From: Thauera aminoaromatica S2 | GTDB taxonomy: Bacteria; Pseudomonadota; Gammaproteobacteria; Burkholderiales; Rhodocyclaceae | DNA: 33,462 nt | Assembly (NCBI RefSeq): GCF_000310185.1 | Contig: NZ_AMXD01000028.1 | Location: 1 to 33,462 of the forward strand | Reading direction: 5' to 3' | Shown here: one piece after another, positions 22,190 to 29,748 of the stretch | How the letters are laid out: every line of letters begins with the position of its first letter | How positions within the stretch are numbered: the stretch's first letter is position 1 | Notes under the pieces: model-generated | Seen by the model: the letters and a program-made list of their open reading frames with translations, nothing else | Told to the model about the DNA's origin: nothing | The model's database searches: none | Position numbers and translations under genes: made by a program

Positions 22190-22477
22190 ATCGCGACTTG
22201 CGTCGCTCCTACAGAAGAAGCTGCGGGTGCGGGAAGCGCGGCGATGGGCCGATCTCGGACATCGCGACTTGCGTCGCTCCTACAGAAGAAGCTGCGGGTG
22301 CGGGAAGCGCGGCGAGGGACCGGTCTCGGACATCGCGACTTGCGTCGCTCCTACGGAAGCGGCTGCGGGTGCGGGGTGCGTGGCGAGGGACCGGTCGCCG
22401 CGATCGCGCCTCGACGGAGCCGCGGAAACACCTCCGCATCGCCGGAGCCGCGCGGTAGGAGCGACGCGAGTCGCGAT
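22190..22477. repeat. REP cluster: three 71-bp tandem units, a diverged fourth start and one inverted copy
   Basis: Units begin at 22190, 22261 and 22332, exactly 71 bp apart; a fourth diverged start lies at 22403. Each opens with a 23-bp element containing GCGACTTGCGTCGC, a short palindrome, followed by TCCTAC, and then about 48 bp of shared spacer. The element recurs inverted at 22455-22477 (GTAGGAGCGACGCGAGTCGC...). Units 1 and 2 differ at about three bases; unit 3 is more diverged. This matches the shape of bacterial REP elements, with direct and inverted copies in a gap between convergent genes. The 22124-22189 stretch and 22478-22546 show no gene. Confidence 0.85.
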
Positions 22478-22546
22478 TCCGCCGCTCCGGCAAGCCGCGG
22501 TGTGGATCGTCGACACGGCCGGGCGCGCCCACGATCCGCGCCGCGC

Positions 22547-23218
22547 TCAGGCGTCCTCGATCACCAGCACCAGCAGCTCCTTCGGCCCGTGCGCACCGTA
22601 CGCCAGCGTCTGCTGGATGTCGGCCGTCTTGGACGGTCCCGACACCAACAGCGCGTTGGTCGGCAGGCCGTCGGTCCAGCGCTGCGCGTGCATGAGCTCG
22701 AAGAGGTTGTCGCGCACCTCGCTCGCGTTCAGCAGCGCGATGTGCAGCGGCGGCACCAGGCTCATCAGGCGCGGCTCCTGCGGGCTCGGCCACAGCACCA
22801 GGCTGCCGGTGGCGGCGATGCCGCCGAGCGTGCCGGTAAGGCTGGCGGGCGTATGGAAGAAGAGCTCGTCCTTCCAGGCCTCCACCGGGTTCTCGTAGCC
22901 CTTCAGGCGCAGCGCCGCATCCTGTGCACGCACGTGCTCCGCCAGGCGGCGGCCGTGCACGGTGGCAGGCGAAACCAGCAGCTCGTCGATACCGCGCGCG
23001 GCGAGCGCCTCCAGCACGCGCTGCGGCCACTGCGCCACCGTGGTGACGAGCGTCTCGCCATGCACCGCCTCGAGCATGCGGCGCAGGCGCGCGATGCGCT
23101 CGTCCGCCGCATAGCGCCAGGGATCGGTGACCAGGCCGATGTCGTAGTCGTCGGCGACCGGGGTCGTCCCCGCGAGGCTGGCGCGCAGCTTGCCGAGGAT
23201 CCGTTCTTTCGCATTCAT
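22547..23218 (-). CDS. lutC: LutC/YkgG-family lactate utilisation protein
   Basis: 223 aa of the LUD domain family, a subunit of the LutABC (LldEFG) L-lactate oxidation complex. Typical segments are MNAKERILGKLRASL at the start, GIAATGSLVLWPSPQEPRL in the middle, and the C-terminal GPSKTADIQQTLAYGAHGPKE (spanning about 195-215). The start at 23218 has AGGAG ten bases upstream. An ATG nine codons earlier (23245) would overlap the lutB stop as ATGA and is a fair alternative. It is the last gene of the lldP-lutABC run; the REP cluster follows. Confidence 0.93.
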   Translation of the reverse strand: MNAKERILGKLRASLAGTTPVADDYDIGLVTDPWRYAADERIARLRRMLEAVHGETLVTTVAQWPQRVLEALAARGIDELLVSPATVHGRRLAEHVRAQDAALRLKGYENPVEAWKDELFFHTPASLTGTLGGIAATGSLVLWPSPQEPRLMSLVPPLHIALLNASEVRDNLFELMHAQRWTDGLPTNALLVSGPSKTADIQQTLAYGAHGPKELLVLVIEDA

Positions 23219-23241
23219 TCGGGGTTCGCTCCTGGCGTCGT

Positions 23242-24681
23242 TCATTGCTCGCCCAGATGCTCGCGGGCGAGCTCGTGCAGGCTGCGCGCGGCCGGTTTCG
23301 GCGCGCTGCGGTAGCGCGTCCACGGCCCGATGTCGGCCGGCATCAGCCCGCGCAGGCGGGTGCCCGCGTACATCGCCGCGCGGTACAGGCCCGGAGAGGT
23401 GTTGAGCGTGCGCCACGCCCTCCACACCAGGGTCTCCTTCCTCGAGTGCTTGGCGCCCTGCCCGCGCACGTGATGCGGCTCGGCCGCGGGCGCACGCACC
23501 GCCTCCTCGCGCAGGCGGCGCAGCAGGGACGGGATGGGGATCTTCACCGGGCACACCTCGCCGCAGGCGCCGCACATCGACGAGGCCGTGGGCAGGTCGC
23601 GGGTGGTCTCCAGGCCGAGCATGTGCGGGGTGACGATCTTGCCGATCGGCCCGGGATACACCGTGCCGTACGCGTGGCCGCCGATCCGCGTATACACCGG
23701 GCAGTGGTTCATGCACGCGCCGCAGCGGATGCAGTTCAGCGTCTGGCGCAGCTCGCCGTCCGCGAAGGCCTGGCTGCGGCCGTTGTCGAGCAGGACCAGG
23801 TGGACTTCCTGCGGGCCGTCGAGCTCGTCGGCCTTGCGCGGGCCGGAGATCATGTTGACGTAGGTGGTGATCGGCTGGCCGGTGGCCGAGCGCGTCAGCA
23901 GCGACAGCAGCGGGATCACGTCGCGCAGGTTCTCGACCACCTTCTCGATGCCGGTGACGGCGATGTGCACCGGCGGCACCGTGGTCGACATGCGGCCGTT
24001 GCCCTCGTTTTCCACCAGCAGCAGCGTGCCGGTCTCGGCGATCGCGAAGTTCACCCCCGAGACGCCGATGTCGGCCTCGAAGAAGTTGCGCCGCAAGGTC
24101 TCGCGGCCGATCTGGATGAGGCGATCGACGTCCTCGGTGTACTCGACCGCGAGCTTGTCGTGGAACAGCTTCGCGACCTGGCCGGCGTTGAGGTGGATCG
24201 CCGGCATGATGATGTGCGAGGGCTTCTCCGCGCGCAGCTGCACGATGAACTCGCCCATGTCGGATTCGAGGCAGTCGACGCCGCGCGCACCGAGGTAATG
24301 GTTCATCTCCATTTCCTCGGACACCATCGACTTGCCTTTGATCACCTTCCTCGCCGCGTGGCGCTCGGCGATGCCATGCACGATGGCGTTGGCCTCCTCC
24401 ACCGTCTCCGCCCAGTGCACCTGCACACCATTGCGGACGAGATTGGCCTCGAGGCGCTCGAGCAGATCGGGCAGCTTGGACAGCGCGCGCGCCCGCACGC
24501 GGTTGCCGAAGGCGCGCAGGCGCTCGAGCTCGTCGCCGTCGGGAAACTGGTTGCGGCGCTTGTCCATCAGCGCATCCATGGCGCCGCGGAAGTTGCGCCG
24601 CAGCTGCGCGTCGGCGAGCGCCTCGCGCGCGTTGCGGGTGAAGGCGATCGGCTGCGCGGGGGTGTCGGCGACGTGGCTCAT
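23242..24681 (-). CDS. lutB: LutB/YkgF-family iron-sulfur lactate dehydrogenase subunit
   Basis: 479 aa. The N-terminal LUD domain (about 70-300) contains KVIKGKSMVSEEMEMNHYL and FAIAETGTLLLVENEGNGR. Two ferredoxin-type cysteine clusters follow, CIRCGACMNHCP and CGACGEVCPVKIP, for 4Fe-4S centres, and then a C-terminal helical domain. LutB carries electrons in oxidation of L-lactate to pyruvate by LutABC. GGGAGG lies about 6 nt before the ATG, which overlaps the lutA stop by four bases (ATGA). Confidence 0.95.
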   Translation of the reverse strand: MSHVADTPAQPIAFTRNAREALADAQLRRNFRGAMDALMDKRRNQFPDGDELERLRAFGNRVRARALSKLPDLLERLEANLVRNGVQVHWAETVEEANAIVHGIAERHAARKVIKGKSMVSEEMEMNHYLGARGVDCLESDMGEFIVQLRAEKPSHIIMPAIHLNAGQVAKLFHDKLAVEYTEDVDRLIQIGRETLRRNFFEADIGVSGVNFAIAETGTLLLVENEGNGRMSTTVPPVHIAVTGIEKVVENLRDVIPLLSLLTRSATGQPITTYVNMISGPRKADELDGPQEVHLVLLDNGRSQAFADGELRQTLNCIRCGACMNHCPVYTRIGGHAYGTVYPGPIGKIVTPHMLGLETTRDLPTASSMCGACGEVCPVKIPIPSLLRRLREEAVRAPAAEPHHVRGQGAKHSRKETLVWRAWRTLNTSPGLYRAAMYAGTRLRGLMPADIGPWTRYRSAPKPAARSLHELAREHLGEQ

Positions 24682-25511
24682 CGCACCCCTCCCGTGCTCG
24701 CGGAAGTCGTGCGGCGCAGCAGGAAGCTCGCCAGGTGCTCGCCGCGAAGCGTGTCGCCCTGCTTCTCGAAGCAGCCGTTGATGTTGAGCAGGCAGCCACA
24801 GTCCGCGCTCACCACCTCGGCCGCGCCCGAACCCTTCAGCGCGGCGGTCTTGTCCTGCACCATGGCGCCCGAGATCTCGGGCATGCGCACGCTGAAGCTG
24901 CCGCCGAAGCCGCAGCACTCGCTCTCGTGGTCGTGCTCGACGCGCTCGACCCCCGCCAGCTGCGCGAGCAGCGCGCGGCCATGCAGGTGGGTGTTCATCT
25001 CGCGTCGCGCCGAACAGGACGTGTGCAACGCGAGCCTGACCGGCGCGCCGGTGTGCTCGAAGCGGACCTTGCACACCTCCAGCAGGAACTCGGCGAGCTC
25101 GAAGGTGCGCGCGGACAGCGACGCGACCTGCTGCAGCGTCTCCGGCTCGTCCTTGAAGAGCTCGAAGTAGTGATGGCGGAACATGCCGGCGCACGAGCCC
25201 GACGGGATCACCACCGGCCAGTCGCCGGCGAAGAGCGCGAGCTGCGCGCGCGCCACCTCGCGCGCCTCGTCGGTATAACCCGAGGTGTAGGCCGGCTGCC
25301 CGCAGCAGCTCTGCGCCTGCGGAAAATGCACCCGGATGCCCTCGCGTTCGAGCAGGCGGATCGCGTCCATCCCGGCACCGGGAAAGAACACGTCGATCAC
25401 GCAGGTGCCGAACAGGTACACGTCGGCCGGCTTGGCCGGATAGCTGCGCGCGGCCTCGAGCGGCGGCGCGACACGTGTGGCGTTGGCGGGTGCGGAGGAC
25501 AGAGGACTCAT
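24678..25511 (-). CDS. lutA: LutA/YkgE-family lactate oxidation subunit (CCG domain)
   Basis: 277 aa. It has two cysteine-rich CCG domains, seen as QSCCGQPAYTSGY and ESECCGFGGSFS, preceded by VYLFGTCVIDVFFP and HTSCSARR. CCG domains bind Fe-S centres in heterodisulfide reductase- and glycolate/lactate oxidase-type complexes. The N-terminal 25 residues are a nonconserved Ala/Pro-rich extension. GGAG precedes the ATG at 25511. It heads lutABC with 4-nt overlaps to lutB, 113 nt downstream of lldP. Confidence 0.95.
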   Translation of the reverse strand: MSPLSSAPANATRVAPPLEAARSYPAKPADVYLFGTCVIDVFFPGAGMDAIRLLEREGIRVHFPQAQSCCGQPAYTSGYTDEAREVARAQLALFAGDWPVVIPSGSCAGMFRHHYFELFKDEPETLQQVASLSARTFELAEFLLEVCKVRFEHTGAPVRLALHTSCSARREMNTHLHGRALLAQLAGVERVEHDHESECCGFGGSFSVRMPEISGAMVQDKTAALKGSGAAEVVSADCGCLLNINGCFEKQGDTLRGEHLASFLLRRTTSASTGGVR

Positions 25512-25588
25512 GCGCTTCGGCTCCGGAATTTCATCGTTCTGAAGTGCGATGCAGCCGCGGCAGGGCCGCGACGGCAGGAAGGACGGAT

Positions 25589-25619
25589 GCGCGGGGGACG
25601 CCGATGCGTCCCTCCGCGC
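25589..25619 (-). terminator. Strong hairpin between lldP and lutA
   Basis: Thirteen base pairs interrupted by one bulged base (GCGCGG/CCGCGC then GGGACGC/GCGTCCC, 4-nt loop), starting six bases after the lldP stop. No T tract follows on the minus strand, so it is more likely a partial Rho-type stop or an mRNA-stability hairpin separating lldP from lutABC than a full intrinsic terminator. Confidence 0.5.
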
Positions 25620-25624
25620 AGGAC

Positions 25625-27325
25625 TCAGCTCGCGGCGAGCAGCGGATCGGACACCCCGAGGACGTAGATCGCGATCATCGCCACCGTGCCGGTCATCAGC
25701 ACGTAGTACACCGTCGGCCAGAAGGTCTTGCGCAGGATCGCGCCCTCGCGGCCGAGCAGACCCACCGTGGCCGAGGCCGCCACGACGTTGTGGATCGCCA
25801 CCATGTTGCCGGCGGCCGCACCGATCGCCTGCACCGCCACGACCATCGCCGTGGAGATGCCGAGCGAGGTCGCCACGCCGAACTGGAACTGGCTCAGCAT
25901 CATGTTGCTGACCGTGTTCGAGCCGGCGATGAAGGCACCGAGCGCGCCCACCGACGGTGCCAGCAGCGGATACACGTTGCCCACGCTGTCGGCCACCCAC
26001 TTCGCCATCGCGATCGGCATGCTGGGCAGGTCGGCGGCGTTCACCCCCGAGTTGATCAGGATGCGCACCATCGGCACGGTGAACAGCAGCACGAAGCCGG
26101 CGCCGAGCAGCACGCGCGAGGACTCGCCCACCGCCTTCACCAGCGAGCGCGCGTGCATGCCATGCAGGAACACGGTGATCAGCACCACCGCCACCAGGAT
26201 GCCGCCGGGCAGGTAGAGCGGCTGGAAGTCCGCCTTGATGCCCTTCTCGCCGAGGATGTCGGCGAACACGATCACCACCGACTTCATCGCCCCGCCGATC
26301 TCGGGGAACACGCGGCTCAGCACGAGCAGCGCGCCCACCAGCACATAGGGCAGCCAGGCGCGGAAGATGCTGATCGGCTGGTGACGCGGGAGCTGATCGA
26401 GCTTCATCTCGACGCTGCCCATCCACTCGCTCGGCCACTCCTTCGGGTCGGCAAAGTCCCAGGTCTTCTTCGGCACCAGGAAACCGAAACGCGCCGCGGT
26501 GGTGACGAGGGCCAGGCCGACCAGGCCGCCGAGCAGCGAGGGGAACTCAGGCCCCAGGAAGACGCCGGTGAAGGCGTACGGGACGGTGAAGGCCAGACCC
26601 GCGAAGATCGCGAAGGGCAGCACCTCGAAGCCAGCCTTCCAGCTCTTCTCGCGGCCGAAGAAGCGCGTCAGCATCATGACCATGATCAGCGGAATGACGG
26701 TGCCGACCATGGCATGGATGATCGCCACGTTGCTGGTGATCACCTGCAGGAAGACGTCCCAGCTCGAGCCCCTGGCGGCGAGCTGCGCGCCGATCGTCGC
26801 ACTGTCGAGGCCGCTATTGACGCCGATGATGATCGGCGTGCCCACGGCACCGAAGGACACCGGCGTGCTCTGCACCAGCATGCCGAGCAGCACCGCCGCC
26901 AGCGCCGGGAAGCCGATCGCCACCAGCAGCGGCGCGGCGATCGCCGCCGGCGTGCCGAAGCCCGAGGCGCCCTCGATGAAGCAGCCGAACAGCCAGCCGA
27001 TGATGATCGCCTGGATGCGGCGGTCGGGGCTAATCTTGGCGAAGCCCGCGCGGATCGCGGTGATCCCGCCCGAGTACTTCAGGGTGTTGAGCAGCAGGAT
27101 GGCGCCGAAGATGATCCACAGCACCCCGATCGTGATCACCAGCCCCTGCAGGGTCGAGGCGAGCACGCGGTTCAGGCTCATCTCCCACACATACAGGCCG
27201 ATGCCCGCAGTGAGGAAATAGACGACCGGCATCGCGCGCTTGGCGGGCCAGCGCAGGCCCACCAGCAGCACCGCGGCGAGCAGGATCGGAGAAAAGGCGA
27301 GGAATGCGAGCGTACCAGGCTGCAT
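25625..27325 (-). CDS. lldP: L-lactate permease
   Basis: 566 aa, a polytopic inner-membrane protein with many hydrophobic helices from residue 5 to the C-terminus. Family segments seen are [25 protein letters not shown] (starting at about residue 109), [15 protein letters not shown], and the late [20 protein letters not shown] with [20 protein letters not shown]. LldP imports L-lactate, and often D-lactate and glycolate, with protons. GGGGGAG lies 7 nt before the ATG. It is first in the lactate cluster, preceded by a small leader ORF and the candidate operator at 27449-27481. Confidence 0.96.
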   Translation of the reverse strand: MQPGTLAFLAFSPILLAAVLLVGLRWPAKRAMPVVYFLTAGIGLYVWEMSLNRVLASTLQGLVITIGVLWIIFGAILLLNTLKYSGGITAIRAGFAKISPDRRIQAIIIGWLFGCFIEGASGFGTPAAIAAPLLVAIGFPALAAVLLGMLVQSTPVSFGAVGTPIIIGVNSGLDSATIGAQLAARGSSWDVFLQVITSNVAIIHAMVGTVIPLIMVMMLTRFFGREKSWKAGFEVLPFAIFAGLAFTVPYAFTGVFLGPEFPSLLGGLVGLALVTTAARFGFLVPKKTWDFADPKEWPSEWMGSVEMKLDQLPRHQPISIFRAWLPYVLVGALLVLSRVFPEIGGAMKSVVIVFADILGEKGIKADFQPLYLPGGILVAVVLITVFLHGMHARSLVKAVGESSRVLLGAGFVLLFTVPMVRILINSGVNAADLPSMPIAMAKWVADSVGNVYPLLAPSVGALGAFIAGSNTVSNMMLSQFQFGVATSLGISTAMVVAVQAIGAAAGNMVAIHNVVAASATVGLLGREGAILRKTFWPTVYYVLMTGTVAMIAIYVLGVSDPLLAAS

Positions 27326-27338
27326 CGGAATCTCCCCC

Positions 27339-27392
27339 TCAGGCCGGCGCGCGCATCACGCGCGCAGCCTTGAACATCGAACCAACCGTCAT
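27339..27392 (-). CDS. 17-codon leader ORF upstream of lldP
   Basis: ATG at 27392 to TGA at 27339 encodes [17 protein letters not shown]. It is preceded by a purine-rich GAGAGGGGAAGGGG and ends 13 nt before the lldP ATG, with the lldP ribosome-binding site between. It is basic and amphipathic, with no membrane segment. It may be a leader peptide coupling translation into lldP or a small protein; I recognise no family. Evidence is position and ribosome-binding site only. Confidence 0.45.
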   Translation of the reverse strand: MTVGSMFKAARVMRAPA

Positions 27393-27448
27393 TGCCCCTT
27401 CCCCTCTCGAATGCATTTCATGAAATCAGGATGTCGTGCACTTCCACT

Positions 27449-27481
27449 TTCTGGCTAAGTGGTCTTACCACTTAGCCAGAA
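27449..27481. promoter_or_regulatory. Perfect inverted repeat, candidate FadR/LldR-type GntR operator
   Basis: Two perfect 15-bp arms, TTCTGGCTAAGTGGT and ACCACTTAGCCAGAA, flank the 3-nt centre CTT. The core TGGTCTTACCA fits TNGTNNNACNA, the operator consensus of the FadR subfamily of GntR regulators that includes lactate-responsive LldR. It lies about 57 bp upstream of the leader ORF of lldP. The same sequence could form a long hairpin in RNA. Confidence 0.7.
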
Positions 27482-27654
27482 GTTGCACCAGACTAAGGGA
27501 GCCCGGAAGGCGTGTCAATGGAAATCATCAGATTTATCGATGCAAACATGAGAGCCCAATCCAACGGCCATGCGGGGCCTTTTCGGCGCGCTCCGCTCCA
27601 TGCGCCGCAGGGGCCGCGCCCTCATCGCGCGCGCGCTCGTTACTGGCGCGCGCA

Positions 27655-28125
27655 CCACCGGGGAGAAATCGGCGGTCCCCAGTGCATGGTTGCGCACGCG
27701 GAATCGACGGTCGTTGGTGGGCTGCCCGGCGGTGACGTAGTCATCGGGCAGGAAACAGGTCGACGTAGCCTCCCATCGGCAAGGCAGCTGCCTGCAGTTC
27801 TCGGCTCCGTCAGCCACTCCCAGAGATGGCACGCCCGCCGGATGTGCGCGCCGTTGGGCGCCGCGTTCAACCTGGCCAGCAAGTCCTCCGGCGTGAGGCG
27901 CTCGAACAGGGCGTCGATGACCTCAAGATTCACGCCTTCATGGCGCAGGGCAAACTCGCGGTGCCCGACAAGCGTGCCCTCGATGGCAACGCCGCAAGGA
28001 AGAAGCACGCGGTCGGCCGAGTCCACAGGCCGATTGACCGAACCGCTGATCTGCGCCGGCTTCGCCAGCGGTCGGACGACCAGACAGAGTCGGCTGATGA
28101 GTTGTGCGTAGCCAATCGTCGACAT
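27655..28125 (-). pseudogene. Fic-family protein, N-terminal remnant with frameshifts
   Basis: From the ATG at 28125 the frame reads IGYAQLISRL, then GHREFALRHEGVNLEVIDAL and HIRRACHLWEWLTEP (about residue 107), which I recognise as the N-terminal domain found before Fic domains in some Fic/DOC proteins. Near 27770 the frame breaks: YVDLFP is legible in one shifted frame and PDDYVTAGQPTNDRRFRVRN in another, so at least two indels are present. Similarity stops after FSPVVR near 27655, so the catalytic Fic motif is missing. The remains cannot make an active AMP-transferase. Confidence 0.65.
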
Positions 28126-28145
28126 CCCATTGCGGCCGGTACCCG

Positions 28146-28358
28146 TCCGCCAAAAGCATCGACTAACGCCGTGTAGTACCACAGCGATCCACCCTTCCCT
28201 CCGCTGAAGCGCGCCCAAACGGACTCACCGATTTCAGTCAGATCAAACAGGATCGCCTGCAGGTTGGCCAGCTTGTCGCACGCAGAGACGAGAATGCCCT
28301 CGCCTTCCGCCACACGCAGGTGAGCGAGGTACCGCTCCTTCCGCTCGCGCCAGGAGCT
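28146..28358 (-). pseudogene. HD-domain (RelA/SpoT hydrolase-like) remnant
   Basis: About 70 codons read SWRERKERYLAHL, then ILVSACDKLANLQAILFDL and VWARFSGGKGGSLWYYTAL. This is the C-terminal half of small HD-domain proteins of the ppGpp-hydrolase type. The N-terminal HD motif that should precede it is absent: upstream sequence runs into unrelated hairpin-rich DNA. The tail ends just before the Fic remnant. It is therefore a truncated fragment. Whether HD and Fic genes once formed one operon is unknown. Confidence 0.6.
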
Positions 28359-28412
28359 TTTGCGCCGCTGCGCATCGGGCAGGCCGCATGAGCACTCCGT
28401 GCTGGATGTAGT

Positions 28413-28511
28413 GCGGTGACTGTAATGCGCGACAGGCTCAGGAAGTGAGCCTGTCTTTCGCACAGCACGGCCAGCCGTGGTCCATGACGGTTCGAACCCG
28501 TTCACCTGCCA
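28413..28511 (+). ncRNA. Candidate structured RNA with tRNA-like T-arm next to rtcB
   Basis: A canonical T-arm is seen at 28486-28502: GACGG, loop TTCGAAC, CCGTT. Possible closing stem: GCGGTG (28413-28418) with CACC-T-GC (28503-28509, one bulged T). Between them are CTGT/ACAG (28420-28423 / 28432-28435), GCTCA/TGAGC (28436-28440 / 28446-28450), CTGT-CTTTCGC-ACAG (28451-28465), whose 7-nt loop resembles a tRNA-Glu anticodon loop, and CACGG-CCAG-CCGTG (28466-28479). A competing fold is a perfect 10-bp hairpin at 28431-28455. There is one arm too many for a normal tRNA, and no correctly placed CCA. It may be a Y-RNA-like or tRNA-derived RNA, or a decayed tRNA/attachment site. It ends 13 nt from the rtcB stop, on the opposite strand. 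Confidence 0.3.
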
Positions 28512-28524
28512 TCTGTTGCGCCCC

Positions 28525-29721
28525 CTACCCTTTCACGCACACCACCTGCTTCAGCGTGTGCAGCACCTCGGTCAGGTCCGACTGGTTGGCCATCACGGTG
28601 TCGATGTCCTTGTACGCGCCGGGGATCTCGTCCACCACGCCCTTGTCCTTGCGGCAGATCACGCCCTCGGTCTGGCGCGCAAGGTCAGCCTCGGTGAAGT
28701 GCTTGGTGGCCGCCGTGCGGCTCATACGCCGGCCAGCGCCGTGCGCACTGGAACAGAAGCTCTCCGCGTTCCCCCTGCCGCGCACGATGTAGCTGCGCGC
28801 GCCCATGCTGCCGGGGACGATGCCGAGCTCGCCCTCCCCCGCGCGGATCGCGCCCTTTCTGGTCACCCACACGTCGGCGCCGAAGTGGTGCTCGCGGGCG
28901 ACGTAGTTGTGGTGGCAGTTCACCGCCTCGGTAGTCACGGTAAAGGGCGGCAGGTGGCGCGCCAGCCCTGCGAGCACGAGCTCGAGCATCGCCTGGCGGT
29001 TGGCCATCGCATAGTCCTGCGCCCAGTGCACCGCCTCGACGTAGTCGTCGAAATGCGGGCTGCCCTCGCGGAAGTAGGCCAGGTCGCGGTCGGGCAAGTG
29101 GATCATGTGCCGTTCCATGTCCTTCCTGGCGAGCTCGATGAAGTAGGTCGCGATCGCGTTGCCGATGCCCCGGCTGCCCGAGTGCAGCATCACCCACACC
29201 CGGCGCTTCTCATCCAGGCAGACCTCGATGAAGTGGTTGCCACCGCCGAGCGTGCCCATCTGGTTGGCCCACTTGGAGAACCTGCCGAAGGCCTTGAGCA
29301 GCTGCGGGTGACGATCGGTCAGGGCCTTGAGGCCGGGCTCGAAGGGGCGCACCGCATCGACGAGCACGCGACCGTCGGCATGCTGGTCACGGCCGACGGG
29401 CACGTCGCGCGTGATCTGATCGAACACCTTCTTCAGCCGCTTCTCGTCGATGTCATTCGCCGTGAGCGACAGGCGCGCCGCGACCATGCCACAGCCGATG
29501 TCGACGCCCACCGCCGCCGGGATGATCGCCTGGTGGGTGGCGATCACCGAGCCGATGGTCGCGCCGATGCCCAGATGCACGTCGGGCATGGCGGCGACGT
29601 GGTGGTGGATGAAGGGCAGGCTGGCGAGGTTGGCGAGCTGCGCCTTCGAGCCCTCGTCGATGTCGTCGGTCCAGATCCTGACCGGCACGGTGCTGCCGTT
29701 CAGGACGGTCTTCACAGGCAT
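28525..29721 (-). CDS. rtcB: RNA-splicing ligase RtcB
   Basis: 398 aa. RtcB joins RNA 2',3'-cyclic phosphate or 3'-phosphate ends to 5'-OH ends using GTP and Mn(II), in RNA repair. Motifs seen: the metal-binding VDIGCGM (D74, C77), GGGNHFIE (159-166), LHSGSRGIGN, and the guanylylated His H327 in SSAHGAGR. Length and motifs match the E. coli-type enzyme. A strong AGGAGG sits 6 nt before the ATG, 27 nt after the stop of the VIT-vWA gene, so the two are surely cotranscribed. No rtcA, RtcR-type sigma-54 activator, archease or prfH is seen nearby; the operon regulator appears to be MerR-type. Confidence 0.97.
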   Translation of the reverse strand: MPVKTVLNGSTVPVRIWTDDIDEGSKAQLANLASLPFIHHHVAAMPDVHLGIGATIGSVIATHQAIIPAAVGVDIGCGMVAARLSLTANDIDEKRLKKVFDQITRDVPVGRDQHADGRVLVDAVRPFEPGLKALTDRHPQLLKAFGRFSKWANQMGTLGGGNHFIEVCLDEKRRVWVMLHSGSRGIGNAIATYFIELARKDMERHMIHLPDRDLAYFREGSPHFDDYVEAVHWAQDYAMANRQAMLELVLAGLARHLPPFTVTTEAVNCHHNYVAREHHFGADVWVTRKGAIRAGEGELGIVPGSMGARSYIVRGRGNAESFCSSAHGAGRRMSRTAATKHFTEADLARQTEGVICRKDKGVVDEIPGAYKDIDTVMANQSDLTEVLHTLKQVVCVKG

Positions 29722-29748
29722 GGCTGCCTCCTCGTGGCTCCCCTAGTG

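Noticed and set aside
22190-22477. CRISPR array
   Set aside because: The 71-bp period has conserved rather than unique spacers, an inverted copy is present, and no cas gene is near.
27512-28111. A 199-codon plus-strand frame starting MSMEIIRFIDAN
   Set aside because: Beyond the first about 20 codons it is only the complement of the Fic remnant. The start region is A+T-rich and has a plausible ATG, but I recognise no family.
28413-28511. A functional tRNA gene
   Set aside because: The T-arm is canonical, but the closing stem has a bulge, there is an extra arm and CCA is not in register. Kept only as a low-confidence structured RNA.
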